44,334 bases of DNA from Leyella stercorea (GTDB lineage Bacteria; Bacteroidota; Bacteroidia; Bacteroidales; Bacteroidaceae): the NCBI RefSeq assembly GCF_021531355.1, contig NZ_JADYTS010000015.1, positions 1 through 44,334 on the forward strand, in the 5' to 3' direction. Shown piece after piece: positions 10,661 through 19,388 of this stretch. The position numbers were made by a program, and so were the translations under genes. The notes below the pieces were generated by a model. It saw only the letters and a program-made list of their open reading frames with translations. It was not told the origin of the DNA and searched no databases. Positions within the stretch are counted from its first letter, which is position 1; every line of letters begins with the position of its first letter.

Positions 10661-11402
10661 CTCTCAAACAACACAGCATTCTCAAATATCACAGCACTCT
10701 CAAGCAGCACAGCATACCGCTCCCCTCCCTACGGGGGAGGGGCCGGGGGTGGGGCTTTTCGCTCTTTTGTCTTCTTCCTACTTCCCTCCCATTCAATGGA
10801 TGCAGAAGCTCCATCGTTACGGGCGCGTGATTGTAGAGCAGCACGACAACTTCTGCAAGCAGACCTATCGCAACCGCTGTCTCATTGCTACCGCCAACGG
10901 AGTGCAGGCGCTCACCGTGCCTATTGAGCGTTACGAGGGAGCGAAGTGTCCGATGTGCGACATTCGCATCAGCGACCACGGCGAGTGGCGCCACCAGCAC
11001 TGGAACGCCATAGTGTCGGCTTACGGCGAGAGTCCGTTCTTTGTGTATTACGAAGACGACATACGTCCGTTCTTCGAGCGCAAGTGGGAGTATCTCGTCG
11101 ACTTCAATATGGCGATAACCAATAAGCTTTGCGAGCTCCTCGACGTGCAGCCCAACGTGCAGTTGTCTGACGAATACATCGACGCTGAGGCTCTGCGTAG
11201 TCAGCTCAACGCAGAGGGTGGGGCAGAAGTGCGTGTCGACGACTTCCGCGACGCTATCCGTCCGAAGCGTCCGTTGCCCGATGCCGACTTCACGCCGCGC
11301 CAGTACTATCAGGTACACACGCTACGCCAGGGCTTCCAACCCAACATGTCGGCACTCGACCTGCTCATGAACGAAGGACCCGAAGGAATATTCTATCTGT
11401 AG
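10653..11402 (+). CDS. WbqC-like family protein with a repeat-derived N-terminus
   Basis: The conserved WbqC-like domain (named after an O-antigen cluster gene) runs from about residue 39, LLSSSYFPPIQWMQKLHRYGRVIVEQHDNF, to the end. The first 38 residues are not family sequence. Residues 4-21 are three copies of the hexapeptide Q-x-x-Q-H-S/T, and residues 23-36 (APLPTGEGPGVGL) are a translation of the GC-rich inverted repeat at 10711-10759. The ATG at 10653 overlaps the DUF559 stop by 8 bases. A TTG at 10767 could be the old or real start and would give a family-like N-terminus. The function is probably in polysaccharide or envelope synthesis; the biochemistry is not established. The WbqC domain itself looks intact. 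Confidence 0.85.
   Translation: MNNSQTTQHSQISQHSQAAQHTAPLPTGEGPGVGLFALLSSSYFPPIQWMQKLHRYGRVIVEQHDNFCKQTYRNRCLIATANGVQALTVPIERYEGAKCPMCDIRISDHGEWRHQHWNAIVSAYGESPFFVYYEDDIRPFFERKWEYLVDFNMAITNKLCELLDVQPNVQLSDEYIDAEALRSQLNAEGGAEVRVDDFRDAIRPKRPLPDADFTPRQYYQVHTLRQGFQPNMSALDLLMNEGPEGIFYL
10662..10715 (+). repeat. Three 18-bp tandem repeats
   Basis: Three in-frame 18-bp units, each starting TCTCAA and ending CAC/CAGCAT-like, encode SQTTQH, SQISQH and SQAAQH. They lie between the DUF559 stop and the right GC-rich repeat. Confidence 0.8.
10711..10759 (-). repeat. GC-rich inverted repeat, right copy (DUF559 unit)
   Basis: The inverted partner of 10145-10193, matching at 44 of 49 positions. It ends GGGGGTGGGGCTTTT and contains its own CCCCTCC...GGGGGAGGGG hairpin. 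It is read in frame as part of the WbqC-like ORF. Confidence 0.9.
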
Positions 11403-11506
11403 TTTTGAATTTTGAGTTTTGAATTTTGAATTGTCGGCTTTGCCGATTTTGAGTTGGACAATTAAGAATTTTGAATTGTTCAACTCAATAAAACAGTAAT
11501 ACAAAA
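11403..11506. repeat. Intergenic TTTTGAATTTTGA tracts with two hairpins
   Basis: Short tandem GAATTTTGA-type repeats follow the WbqC stop. They include a small TCGGC/GCCGA hairpin (11434-11446) and an imperfect 13-bp inverted repeat (11451-11463 with 11474-11486, 12 of 13 pairing). This may be a weak terminator or an interspersed repeat; no promoter is obvious. Confidence 0.45.
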
Positions 11507-11908
11507 ATGGAGGCTAAATACGTTTTTGAAACCGAAATGGAAGTGCGCGACTATGAGTGCGACATCCAGGGCATTGTCAACAATGCCAACTATCTGCATT
11601 ACACCGAACATACACGCCATCTGTACCTGCAGTCGCTCGGCGTGAGCTTTGCCCGTCTGCACGAGAAGGGCATCGATCCCGTAGTGGCTCGAATGAATCT
11701 TCAGTATAAGACACCGCTGCGTAGCGACGACATCTTCGTCTCCAAGCTCGGCATACGCAAGGAAGGACTGCGCTACATCTTCAATCAGGACATCTTCCGC
11801 AAGGCCGACAACCGTCTCTGTCTACGCGCTACAGTCGAACTGGTGTGCCTTATCAACGGCCGTCTGGGCAACAGCGAAGACTACGACCGAGCCTTCGGAT
11901 TTCTATAA
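11507..11908 (+). CDS. Acyl-CoA thioesterase, hotdog fold (4HBT/YbgC-like)
   Basis: A 133-residue hotdog-fold thioesterase. The family motif appears near the N-terminus as YECDIQGIVNNANYLHYTEHTRHLYL, with the aspartate at the catalytic position of the 4HBT type. It is followed by LQYKTPLRSDDIFVSKLGI and an FNQDIFRKAD strand typical of the fold. It would hydrolyse acyl-CoA thioesters in the cytoplasm; chain length is not predictable. The N in GIVNNANY replaces the histidine of YbgC proteins, a common Bacteroidetes variant. It is a single-domain protein of normal length, ended by a 13-bp hairpin immediately after the stop. Confidence 0.88.
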   Translation: MEAKYVFETEMEVRDYECDIQGIVNNANYLHYTEHTRHLYLQSLGVSFARLHEKGIDPVVARMNLQYKTPLRSDDIFVSKLGIRKEGLRYIFNQDIFRKADNRLCLRATVELVCLINGRLGNSEDYDRAFGFL

Positions 11909-11939
11909 AACAAGGAGATATAAATCATATCTCCTTGTT
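11909..11939 (+). terminator. Hairpin after the thioesterase gene
   Basis: A perfect 13-bp stem, AACAAGGAGATAT with its complement, around a 5-base loop, starting one base after the stop. The T-tract is poor, so termination strength is uncertain. Confidence 0.6.
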
Positions 11940-12029
11940 CACCCTTTTACTTGTCAAATCGTCGACTCGTCAACTCGTTTCGTAGCTATGCGAAACGTAA
12001 ATAATTATAAATATTCCGCTGATATTCTT

Positions 12030-12056
12030 TCGTTTAGCCTTTTTTCTGTACTTTTG
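12030..12056 (+). promoter_or_regulatory. Promoter for the GNAT-like/parE/S41 genes
   Basis: A -7 element TACTTTTG at 12049-12056 with a T-rich upstream half (GTTTAG at 12032) resembles the Bacteroidetes promoter. It leaves a leader of about 95 bases before ATG 12158. The rest of the 11940-12157 gap holds a GACTCGTCAACT repeat and a small CGTTTCG/CGAAACG hairpin. Confidence 0.5.
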
Positions 12057-12157
12057 CATTCTTAACACTAAGTGTACTAAATTTTTATGTCGCGCTCTCC
12101 CGAAGGTCAATATGAGCGCGCTTTTTCAGAGTTATATAACAAAACAGAAAAGAATAG

Positions 12158-13306
12158 ATGTCAGCAGTAGAAATTCGTAAGGTTGAGTCGCGCCGCGACC
12201 TCCAAACTTTCATTGATTTTCATTATGACCTTTATGAGGGCAACGACTACGATGTGCCCAACCTCTACACCGATGAGGTGAACACCCTGCGCAAGGACAA
12301 GAATGCAGCATTCGAGTTCTGCGATGCCGAATACTATATGGCTTACAAGGATGGACGCCTCGTAGGACGTGTGGCAGCCATCATCAACAACCGCGCCAAC
12401 GAACGTTGGAATCGCAAGTCGGTTCGTTTCGGATGGATAGACTTCGTCGACGACCGTGAGGTTTCGGCAGCTTTATTGAAAGCCGTTGAAGACTACGGCC
12501 GCGCACACGGCATGACAGAGGTGGTAGGACCGCTTGGCTTCACCGATATGGACCCCGAAGGCATGCTCACCGAAGGTTTCGACCAGCTCGGAACAATGGC
12601 TACCATATACAACTATCCCTACTATCCCGAGCACATGGAGGCGCAGGATGGATGGGTCGTAGACAACAAATATGTAGAGTACAAGATTCTTGTGCCCGAC
12701 ACCATGCCCGAACGCCACGCCAAGTTGGCTAAGATGATACAGCGTCGATACAATCTTCGCATCAAGAAAGTCACCAAGAAGGACATTTTTGAGGGCGGAT
12801 ACGGACGCAAGATATTCGAACTCATCAACACCACATACGCCGACCTTTACGGCTTCTCGCAGCTCACCGACCGCCAGATCGACCAGTACATCAACATGTA
12901 CTTCCCCCTTGCCGACCTCAGCCTCATCACACTCATCGAGGATGCAGGTGCCGACAACAAGCTCGTGGGCGTTGGTATCACTATCCCTTCACTTGCCTAT
13001 GCATTGCGCAAGTGCAAGCGTGGACGTCTGTTCCCCTTCGGATGGATACATGTGTTGCGCGCCATCAAGCGCCACAAGACCAACATCGTCGACCTTCTGC
13101 TCGTGGGCGTGCTGCCCGAATATCGCTCAAAGGGAGCCAATGCGCTGCTCTTCTCCGACCTCATTCCGCGCTATCAGAAGTACGGATTCGAGTGGGGCGA
13201 GTCGCAGGTGGAGCTAGAGAGCAACGAGAACGTGCAGGGTCAGTGGGACGACTTTGAGTGTATCTGCCACAAACGCCGCAAGTGCTATAAGAAAGATATA
13301 AAGTAA
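12158..13306 (+). CDS. GNAT-like acyltransferase family protein (YghO type)
   Basis: A 382-residue protein with GNAT-like character. The segment [19 protein letters not shown] (about residues 64-82) matches the central beta strands of a GNAT N-lobe, and [22 protein letters not shown] (about residues 304-325) resembles the acetyl-CoA binding motif A. Many Bacteroidetes carry this long form, related to the uncharacterized YghO family. No substrate can be assigned. It is soluble, without a signal peptide. The stop overlaps the parE start by one base (TAATG), so the two genes are translationally coupled, a conserved-looking arrangement with no obvious functional reason. Confidence 0.8.
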   Translation: MSAVEIRKVESRRDLQTFIDFHYDLYEGNDYDVPNLYTDEVNTLRKDKNAAFEFCDAEYYMAYKDGRLVGRVAAIINNRANERWNRKSVRFGWIDFVDDREVSAALLKAVEDYGRAHGMTEVVGPLGFTDMDPEGMLTEGFDQLGTMATIYNYPYYPEHMEAQDGWVVDNKYVEYKILVPDTMPERHAKLAKMIQRRYNLRIKKVTKKDIFEGGYGRKIFELINTTYADLYGFSQLTDRQIDQYINMYFPLADLSLITLIEDAGADNKLVGVGITIPSLAYALRKCKRGRLFPFGWIHVLRAIKRHKTNIVDLLLVGVLPEYRSKGANALLFSDLIPRYQKYGFEWGESQVELESNENVQGQWDDFECICHKRRKCYKKDIK

Positions 13307-15261
13307 TGGAAGAAGAAATCATACAGCCAACAGTCCAATATACCGACGACAACATACGCCACCTCTCCGACATGGAGCATGTGCGTACGCGTCCCGGTAT
13401 GTACATCGGACGTTTGGGCGACGGCAACCTGCCTGAGGACGGCATCTACGTGCTGCTCAAGGAGGTTGTCGACAACTCTATCGACGAGTTCAAGATGAAT
13501 GCCGGTCGTCGCATCGAAATCGATGTCGACGACCGTCTGCGTGTTTCGGTGCGCGACTACGGCCGCGGCATACCCCAGGGTAAGCTCGTCGAGGCTGTTT
13601 CGGTGCTCAACACCGGAGGCAAGTACGACTCGAAGGCGTTCAAGAAGAGCGTCGGACTGAACGGTGTGGGTGTGAAGGCGGTCAACGCCTTGAGCGCCCA
13701 CTTCGAGGTGAGGTCGTATCGCGACGGTGTGGTCAGAGCGCTGAAGTTTGAGCGCGGCAACCTTGTGAGCGACCATACCGAGGACACTGCCGACGAGAAC
13801 GGAACCTTCATCTTCTTCGAGCCCGACCCGACATTGTTCACGGGCTACTCCTTCCACGACGACATCGTGGAGACAATGCTCCGCAACTACACCTATCTCA
13901 ACACGGGGCTTACCATCATGTACAACGGCCATCGCATCCTCTCGCGCAACGGACTGGCCGACCTGCTCACCGACACTATGACCGTCGACCCTCTCTATCC
14001 CATCATTCACATGAAGGGTGAGGACATAGAGATAGCCTTCACTCATACCAATCAGTATGGCGAGGAGTATCACTCGTTTGTCAACGGACAGCATACCACT
14101 CAGGGCGGAACTCATCAGAGCGCATTCAAGGAGCACATAGCCCGCACCATCAAGGACTTTTTCGGCAAGAACTACGAGTTCACCGACATTCGCAACGGTC
14201 TGGTTGCAGCCATAGCCATCAATGTTGAGGAGCCGATGTTTGAGAGTCAGACCAAGATTAAGCTCGGCTCGCTGCAGATGGCACCCGAAGGCGAAAGCAT
14301 CAACAAGTATGTAGGCGACTTCGTAAAGCTCGAAGTGGACAACTATCTGCACATACATGCCGACGTAGCAGAGGTGATGCAGCAGAAGATAACCGAGAGT
14401 GAGCGCGAGCGCAAGGCAATGGCTGGCGTGACAAAGCTCGCACGCGAGCGTGCCAAGAAGGCCAATCTGCACAACCGCAAGCTGCGCGACTGCCGCATAC
14501 ACTACTCCGACGCCAAGAACGAACGCAAGGAAGAGTCGAGCATATTCATCACCGAGGGCGACTCAGCCAGCGGATCGATCACCAAGAGCCGCGATGTCAA
14601 CACCCAGGCTGTATTCTCGCTGCGAGGCAAACCCCTCAACTCATACGGTCTGACCAAGAAGGTTGTGTACGAGAATGAGGAGTTCAATCTGCTACAGGCA
14701 GCCCTCGACATAGAGGACGGACTCGACTCGCTGCGCTACAACAAGGTAATCGTTGCAACCGATGCCGATGTCGACGGTATGCACATACGCCTGCTCATCA
14801 TCACATTCTTCCTGCAGTTCTTCCCCGACCTCATCAAGAAGGGCCATGTCTACGTATTGCAGACACCGCTGTTCCGCGTGCGCAACCGCCGAACGAAGAT
14901 AAAGAACAAGCAAGCCATAGCCGATGCCGACGCCCGACTCACGGGCAAGGAGAAGAAGAGCGACTTCATCACACGCTACTGCTATAGCGACGAGGAGCGC
15001 CAGCAGGCAATACGCGACCTCGGACCCGACCCCGAGATTACCCGATTCAAGGGTCTCGGCGAGATTTCGCCCGAGGAGTTTGCCCACTTCATCGGTCCGG
15101 AGATGCGACTCGAACAGGTCACTCTGCACAAGACCGACCAGGTGCAGAAGCTCCTCGAATACTATATGGGCAAGAACACTATGGAACGTCAGAACTTCAT
15201 AATCGACAATCTGGTGGTGGAGGAAGACCTGCCTGAGGACGACACCCTTGCCGACGAATAA
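13306..15261 (+). CDS. parE: DNA topoisomerase IV subunit B (GyrB/ParE family)
   Basis: A 651-residue type IIA topoisomerase ATPase subunit. The GHKL ATPase domain (about residues 15-220) shows [26 protein letters not shown] and the [13 protein letters not shown] lid. The transducer domain follows, then the TOPRIM domain with [11 protein letters not shown], the Mg-binding [12 protein letters not shown], and the C-terminal FKGLGE motif. The length fits ParE of Bacteroidetes rather than the longer proteobacterial GyrB. The choice of ParE over a second GyrB rests on the length and the [18 protein letters not shown] start. It would decatenate replicated chromosomes with ParC, which is not in the window. 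Confidence 0.93.
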   Translation: MEEEIIQPTVQYTDDNIRHLSDMEHVRTRPGMYIGRLGDGNLPEDGIYVLLKEVVDNSIDEFKMNAGRRIEIDVDDRLRVSVRDYGRGIPQGKLVEAVSVLNTGGKYDSKAFKKSVGLNGVGVKAVNALSAHFEVRSYRDGVVRALKFERGNLVSDHTEDTADENGTFIFFEPDPTLFTGYSFHDDIVETMLRNYTYLNTGLTIMYNGHRILSRNGLADLLTDTMTVDPLYPIIHMKGEDIEIAFTHTNQYGEEYHSFVNGQHTTQGGTHQSAFKEHIARTIKDFFGKNYEFTDIRNGLVAAIAINVEEPMFESQTKIKLGSLQMAPEGESINKYVGDFVKLEVDNYLHIHADVAEVMQQKITESERERKAMAGVTKLARERAKKANLHNRKLRDCRIHYSDAKNERKEESSIFITEGDSASGSITKSRDVNTQAVFSLRGKPLNSYGLTKKVVYENEEFNLLQAALDIEDGLDSLRYNKVIVATDADVDGMHIRLLIITFFLQFFPDLIKKGHVYVLQTPLFRVRNRRTKIKNKQAIADADARLTGKEKKSDFITRYCYSDEERQQAIRDLGPDPEITRFKGLGEISPEEFAHFIGPEMRLEQVTLHKTDQVQKLLEYYMGKNTMERQNFIIDNLVVEEDLPEDDTLADE

Positions 15262-15287
15262 AACGGATGCGACTAAACAAACAACAA

Positions 15288-16853
15288 ATGAAAATCATGA
15301 AAACCTTGCTTGTCCTGCTCCTTACGCTTGTGGCAGGAACGAGCGCCAACGCCCAAAGGCAGCACCCCTTGCGCAAACTTCAGTTGGCTGAGATGGCAAT
15401 ATCGCAGCTGTATGTCGACTCGGTCAATCAGCCGAAGCTTGTTGAGGATGCCATACGCGGCATGCTGAAGGAACTCGACCCCCACTCGTCGTACTCTACA
15501 GCCAAGGAGACGAAGGCCCTCAACGAGCCGCTCAACGGATCGTTCGACGGCATAGGCATTCAGTTCAACATGGTTGAGGACACACTGCTCGTCATACAGC
15601 CCGTGTCGAAAGGCCCGTCAGAGAAGGTGGGTATACTCGCCGGCGACCGTATCATCACCGTTGCCGACACCACCATTTCGGGTGTCAAGATGGAACGTTC
15701 GGAGATAATGCGACGTCTGCGCGGTCCGCGTGGCTCGAAGATAAAGCTCGGCATCAAGCGCCGTGGCGTCAACGAGCTGCTCTACTTCACCGTGACACGC
15801 GGCAAGATACCCGTTTACTCGGTTGATGCCTACTACATGATACGCCCGCACTTGGGATACATACGTATCGGCTCGTTTGGTGCAACCACCTACGGCGAGT
15901 TTATGAAGGCTGTCGACTCGTTGCAGACCGACGGCATGCGCGACCTCATCATCGACCTTCAGGACAACGGCGGAGGCTATCTGCAGGCATCGGTGAAGAT
16001 AATAGAGGAGTTCCTTCAGAAGAACGACCTCATCGTCTACACCGAAGGACGCGCCCAGCGACGCATGGAATATCGTGCTCCGGGCAACGGACGCTTTACA
16101 AAGGGCAAGGTTTACGTGCTTGTCAACGAATATACAGCTTCGGCTGCCGAGATATTGTCGGGTGCAATGCAAGACCAGGACCGCGGCACCATCATAGGTC
16201 GCCGCTCGTTTGGCAAGGGACTCGTGCAGCGCCCTATCGAGTTTGACGACGGCTCGATGATACGCCTCACCGTGGCTCACTACTACACACCGTCGGGTCG
16301 ATGCATTCAGAAGCCCTACGCCAAGGGCGACCAGGAAGACTATGCTATGGACATCGAGAAACGATACAAGCATGGCGAGCTCTACTCGGCCGACTCGATA
16401 CACTTTGCCGACTCGCTGAAGTGTCAGACACTGCGCCGTCATCGCACGGTGTATGGAGGCGGAGGCATCATGCCCGACGTTTTCGTACCGCTTGATACAA
16501 CGCAGTTCACAGCTCTGCATCGTCAGATTGTGGCACGCTCGCTTGTCATCAACACCACTCTGCGCTACGTCGACGAGCATCGCGCAGAGCTGAAGGCTCG
16601 CTATACATCGTTCGACGATTTCGCACGCAACTACAAGGTGCCGCAGGCAATGACCGACAGCATCTTTGCCGAGGCCGAACGCTTGAAGCTCAAACCCTTC
16701 TCAAAGGAGGAATGCGACAAGACACTGCCCATGCTCAGTGTGCAGCTGAAGGCTCTCATAGCCCGCGACATCTGGGATATGAACGAGTATTATCGCATAA
16801 TGAACGAGCAGAACCGCATCGTTGCCAAGGCAGTGGAGATAGCTACTAAGTAA
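15288..16853 (+). CDS. S41 family C-terminal processing protease
   Basis: A 521-residue exported serine protease of the Tsp/CtpA group. The order is a signal peptide (MKIMKTLLVLLLTLVAGTSANA), a PDZ domain (about residues 75-165, with GIGIQFNM and GDRIITV), and the S41 catalytic domain. The nucleophile is about S285 in EYTASAAEIL and the general base about K310 in RSFGKGLVQ. ATG 15267 and ATG 15297 are alternative starts; 15288 gives the most typical signal peptide. It starts 26 bases after parE, so it is probably in the same operon. It would act in the periplasm on C-termini of envelope proteins. A strong terminator follows at 16905-16956. Confidence 0.93.
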   Translation: MKIMKTLLVLLLTLVAGTSANAQRQHPLRKLQLAEMAISQLYVDSVNQPKLVEDAIRGMLKELDPHSSYSTAKETKALNEPLNGSFDGIGIQFNMVEDTLLVIQPVSKGPSEKVGILAGDRIITVADTTISGVKMERSEIMRRLRGPRGSKIKLGIKRRGVNELLYFTVTRGKIPVYSVDAYYMIRPHLGYIRIGSFGATTYGEFMKAVDSLQTDGMRDLIIDLQDNGGGYLQASVKIIEEFLQKNDLIVYTEGRAQRRMEYRAPGNGRFTKGKVYVLVNEYTASAAEILSGAMQDQDRGTIIGRRSFGKGLVQRPIEFDDGSMIRLTVAHYYTPSGRCIQKPYAKGDQEDYAMDIEKRYKHGELYSADSIHFADSLKCQTLRRHRTVYGGGGIMPDVFVPLDTTQFTALHRQIVARSLVINTTLRYVDEHRAELKARYTSFDDFARNYKVPQAMTDSIFAEAERLKLKPFSKEECDKTLPMLSVQLKALIARDIWDMNEYYRIMNEQNRIVAKAVEIATK

Positions 16854-16904
16854 TACAACGTATAGCTCAAATATCCCCTTTTGTATACTAAAAGGGCAAA
16901 ATAC

Positions 16905-16956
16905 AAGGCTGAAAGGAAACTTTTAACATCAAAAGAGTTTCCTTTCAGCCTTTTTT
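16905..16956 (+). terminator. Rho-independent terminator after the S41 protease
   Basis: A 17-bp stem, AAGGCTGAAAGGAAACT (16905-16921) with its complement (16936-16952), is followed by a T-tract. A smaller CCCTTTT/AAAAGGG hairpin precedes it at 16876-16896. Confidence 0.85.
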
Positions 16957-16959
16957 GTT

Positions 16960-16967
16960 TACCTTTG
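16960..16967 (+). promoter_or_regulatory. Promoter -7 element for the PCMD gene
   Basis: TACCTTTG matches TAnnTTTG directly after the terminator. The leader to ATG 17096 would be about 120 bases, which leaves room for regulation, but no riboswitch fold is recognised. Confidence 0.5.
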
Positions 16968-17095
16968 TGCCTTAAATTCAGTGACATAGCCGTGTGTAGA
17001 CACGGTTTTGCAATCATTTTGAAATCAGATTGAAGTGTAAAAAGAATTATACTTTTTAGGAAATAACAACAAGTTAATCATAAAACACAACAGCA

Positions 17096-18061
17096 ATGAA
17101 TCATTCTACATGCAAGACTGTGTTGACAGCCATTTTATTCTTCGCCATGTCGGTTATGACAATGGCGCAAGGCAAGTTCGTACCGTTCAAGTATGGCAAT
17201 TTCGATACATGGGTGACTCGCCAGATTCACGAGTCGGCAGTTATCGGCGGACAGACTAAGACCCTTTATGAGATAGGACCCAACAGAAACCTCACGGGCA
17301 ACAATGCCTACGTCAATCTCGGCGGTTCGCCTTGGGGCACCAGCAATGTCATGGCTAAGGTGTCGGGCATCACCAAGACCAACAACTCTGTCTATCGCGA
17401 CAACCACGGTTCGGGCCATTGTGTCAAGATGACCACCCATATCGAGACCTGCAAGGTCTTGGGACTCATCAACATCAAGGTGCTTGCAGCCGGAAGCATA
17501 TTCCTCGGCGACATGAAGGAGCCTATCACAGGCACCAAGGACGGCCCCAAGGCGCTCAACTTCGGCATCCCCTTCACACACCGTCCTAAGGCATTGCGCT
17601 ACGACTACAAGGTGCAGGTGCCCGGAACGCCTAACCGTATACGCCAGACCGGATTCTCCAAGGTCACAACAGTGCCTGGTGCCGACTACTGCATAGCCAT
17701 GCTGCTCTTGCAGAAGCGTCATGAGGATGCCAATGGCAACATCACCGCACAGCGCGTAGGCACCGTCGTGGTGAAGTATGGCAAGTCTACAGGCAAGTGG
17801 ATTGAGGATGCTACATACGAGATTCATTATGGCAACATCACCGGTCAGTCGTTCTACAACGCTGCCACTATGGGACTGCGCTCTCACGACTACGCCCGCA
17901 ACTCAAAGGGCAAGAACGTGCTCGTTAAGGAAACCGGATGGGCACCAGCCGACGCTACGCCTACACACATCGTGCTGCAGTTCTCGTCGAGCCACGGCGG
18001 CGCATACGTAGGCACTGTTGGCAACACATTCTGGGTAGACAATGTTGGTCTTGTATATTAA
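17096..18061 (+). CDS. Secreted PCMD domain protein
   Basis: A 321-residue exported protein with a signal peptide (MNHSTCKTVLTAILFFAMSVMTMAQ). The C-terminal two thirds match the PCMD (putative carbohydrate metabolism domain) pattern: ALRYDYKVQVPG, GADYCIAMLLLQKR, and the closing DATPTHIVLQFSSSHGGAYVG followed by NTFWVDNVGL. These proteins are frequent in polysaccharide-utilization and surface loci of Bacteroidetes and probably bind glycan at the surface; no enzyme activity is known. It stands before an outer-membrane barrel and a SusC/SusD pair in the same direction, consistent with a shared envelope or glycan role. Confidence 0.82.
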   Translation: MNHSTCKTVLTAILFFAMSVMTMAQGKFVPFKYGNFDTWVTRQIHESAVIGGQTKTLYEIGPNRNLTGNNAYVNLGGSPWGTSNVMAKVSGITKTNNSVYRDNHGSGHCVKMTTHIETCKVLGLINIKVLAAGSIFLGDMKEPITGTKDGPKALNFGIPFTHRPKALRYDYKVQVPGTPNRIRQTGFSKVTTVPGADYCIAMLLLQKRHEDANGNITAQRVGTVVVKYGKSTGKWIEDATYEIHYGNITGQSFYNAATMGLRSHDYARNSKGKNVLVKETGWAPADATPTHIVLQFSSSHGGAYVGTVGNTFWVDNVGLVY

Positions 18062-18120
18062 TAATGTAAGCAAGCAATTCAACATTTAACATTCAACACT
18101 CCACATTCAACACTCAAAAA

Positions 18121-19293
18121 ATGCTCCATCGCTCACTTATCGCAATAGTCGCCATGCTGCTTTCGGCAATGCCTATGGCAGCGGCAGAGATGGTCGACAC
18201 CACAGCCATCGATACCTCCACTGTGCAGACACCCAAGAAGCGCGGATTCATGACCCGCTTTCTCGACTACTTCAACGACGCTAACAAGGAGAAGAAGAAC
18301 AAGCGATTCGACTTCAGCATAATCGGCGGACCGCACTACAGCACCGACACCAAGCTCGGACTGGGACTCGTAGCTGCCGGACTGTATCGCTCGGACCCTA
18401 CCGATTCGCTTTCGGCTCCAAGCAATGTGTCGCTCTTTGGCGACGTATCGACAGTGGGCTTCTACATGCTCGGTGTGCGCGGCGTGCATAAGTTTCCGCA
18501 CGACACCCACCGCATCGACTATACGCTCTACTTCTATTCCTTCCCCTGCTACATCTGGGGTCTGGGCTACGATATGGGCGACAACGACGACAACAAGAGC
18601 AAGATGAAGCGCTGGCAGGCTCAGGCCAAGGCGAGTTGGCTCATACGCACCGCCGACAATCTGTTCATTGGTCCTACCGTGGCGTTAGACTATGTGTATG
18701 GCCATGAAATGGAGCGTCCCGAACTAATAGAGGGGCAGCGCAGAGAGTCGTTCAATGCTGGTGCCGGACTGACCTTGCTCTACGACACCCGCGACAATCT
18801 CACCGCACCTAAGCAGGGCGTCTTCTTTCAGGTGCAGCAGTTGTTCCGCCCAAAGTTCATGGGCAACAAGCACGCCTTCTCTACCACCGATTTGCGCATG
18901 GACGCTTATCTGCCAGTGTGGAAGGGAGCAACGCTGGCAGGCGACCTGCGCACGCAGTTCAACTTCGGCAATCCGCAGTGGTCGATGCTCGCGCTTCTGG
19001 GCGACAGCTACTCAATGCGCGGATATTATCAGGGACGCTATCGCGACAAGCACAAGGTGGAGGCGCAGATAGAGCTGCGTCAGCATGTATGGCGCCGCAA
19101 TGGCATCGCAGTGTGGGCAGGTGCCGGTACAGTATTTCCTAAGTTCAGCCAAATCAAGATGAATCATATATTGCCCAACTACGGCATCGGCTATCGTTGG
19201 GAGTTCAAGAAGAACGTGAACGTGCGTCTTGACTACGGACTTGGCAAATCAGGACAGAGCGGATTTATCTTCAATATAAACGAAGCATTTTAA
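18121..19293 (+). CDS. Outer-membrane beta-barrel protein, Omp85/BamA C-terminal type
   Basis: A 390-residue exported protein. After the signal peptide (ending near PMAAA) there is a short charged region and then a surface-antigen barrel (Bac_surface_Ag/BamA-like): FDFSIIGGPHYSTDTKLGLGLVAAGLY at the start, GAGLTLLYDTRDNLTAPKQGVFFQVQQ in the middle, and the terminal DYGLGKSGQSGFIFNINEAF. No POTRA domains are present, so it is not BamA or TamA itself. The LLGDSYSMRGYYQGRYRDK segment resembles the conserved RGY motif on loop 6 of Omp85 barrels. It is probably an outer-membrane pore or export-linked protein; the partner is unknown. The 59-base gap before it carries ATTCAACACT repeats. Confidence 0.82.
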   Translation: MLHRSLIAIVAMLLSAMPMAAAEMVDTTAIDTSTVQTPKKRGFMTRFLDYFNDANKEKKNKRFDFSIIGGPHYSTDTKLGLGLVAAGLYRSDPTDSLSAPSNVSLFGDVSTVGFYMLGVRGVHKFPHDTHRIDYTLYFYSFPCYIWGLGYDMGDNDDNKSKMKRWQAQAKASWLIRTADNLFIGPTVALDYVYGHEMERPELIEGQRRESFNAGAGLTLLYDTRDNLTAPKQGVFFQVQQLFRPKFMGNKHAFSTTDLRMDAYLPVWKGATLAGDLRTQFNFGNPQWSMLALLGDSYSMRGYYQGRYRDKHKVEAQIELRQHVWRRNGIAVWAGAGTVFPKFSQIKMNHILPNYGIGYRWEFKKNVNVRLDYGLGKSGQSGFIFNINEAF

Positions 19294-19318
19294 TAGAAAG
19301 CAAACTAGTGACGAGTTT

Positions 19319-19354
19319 ACGAGTAGACAAGTAGATTTCTCCTTGTCTACTCGT
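19319..19354 (+). terminator. Hairpin between the barrel gene and susC
   Basis: A perfect 13-bp inverted repeat, ACGAGTAGACAAG (19319-19331) with its complement (19342-19354), around a 10-base loop. There is no T-tract, so it could be an attenuator or an interspersed repeat. It is followed by GACTCGTCAACT, also found near 11963. Confidence 0.5.
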
Positions 19355-19388
19355 TGACTCGTCAACTTGTCAACTAAAAACAATAATA

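Noticed and set aside
13285..14502. Long minus-strand frame (405 codons) opposite parE
   Set aside because: A shadow of parE produced by codon bias; no start signal or domain.
15618..16580. Minus-strand frame of 320 codons opposite the S41 protease
   Set aside because: A shadow frame; the plus strand encodes a complete protease with catalytic Ser and Lys.
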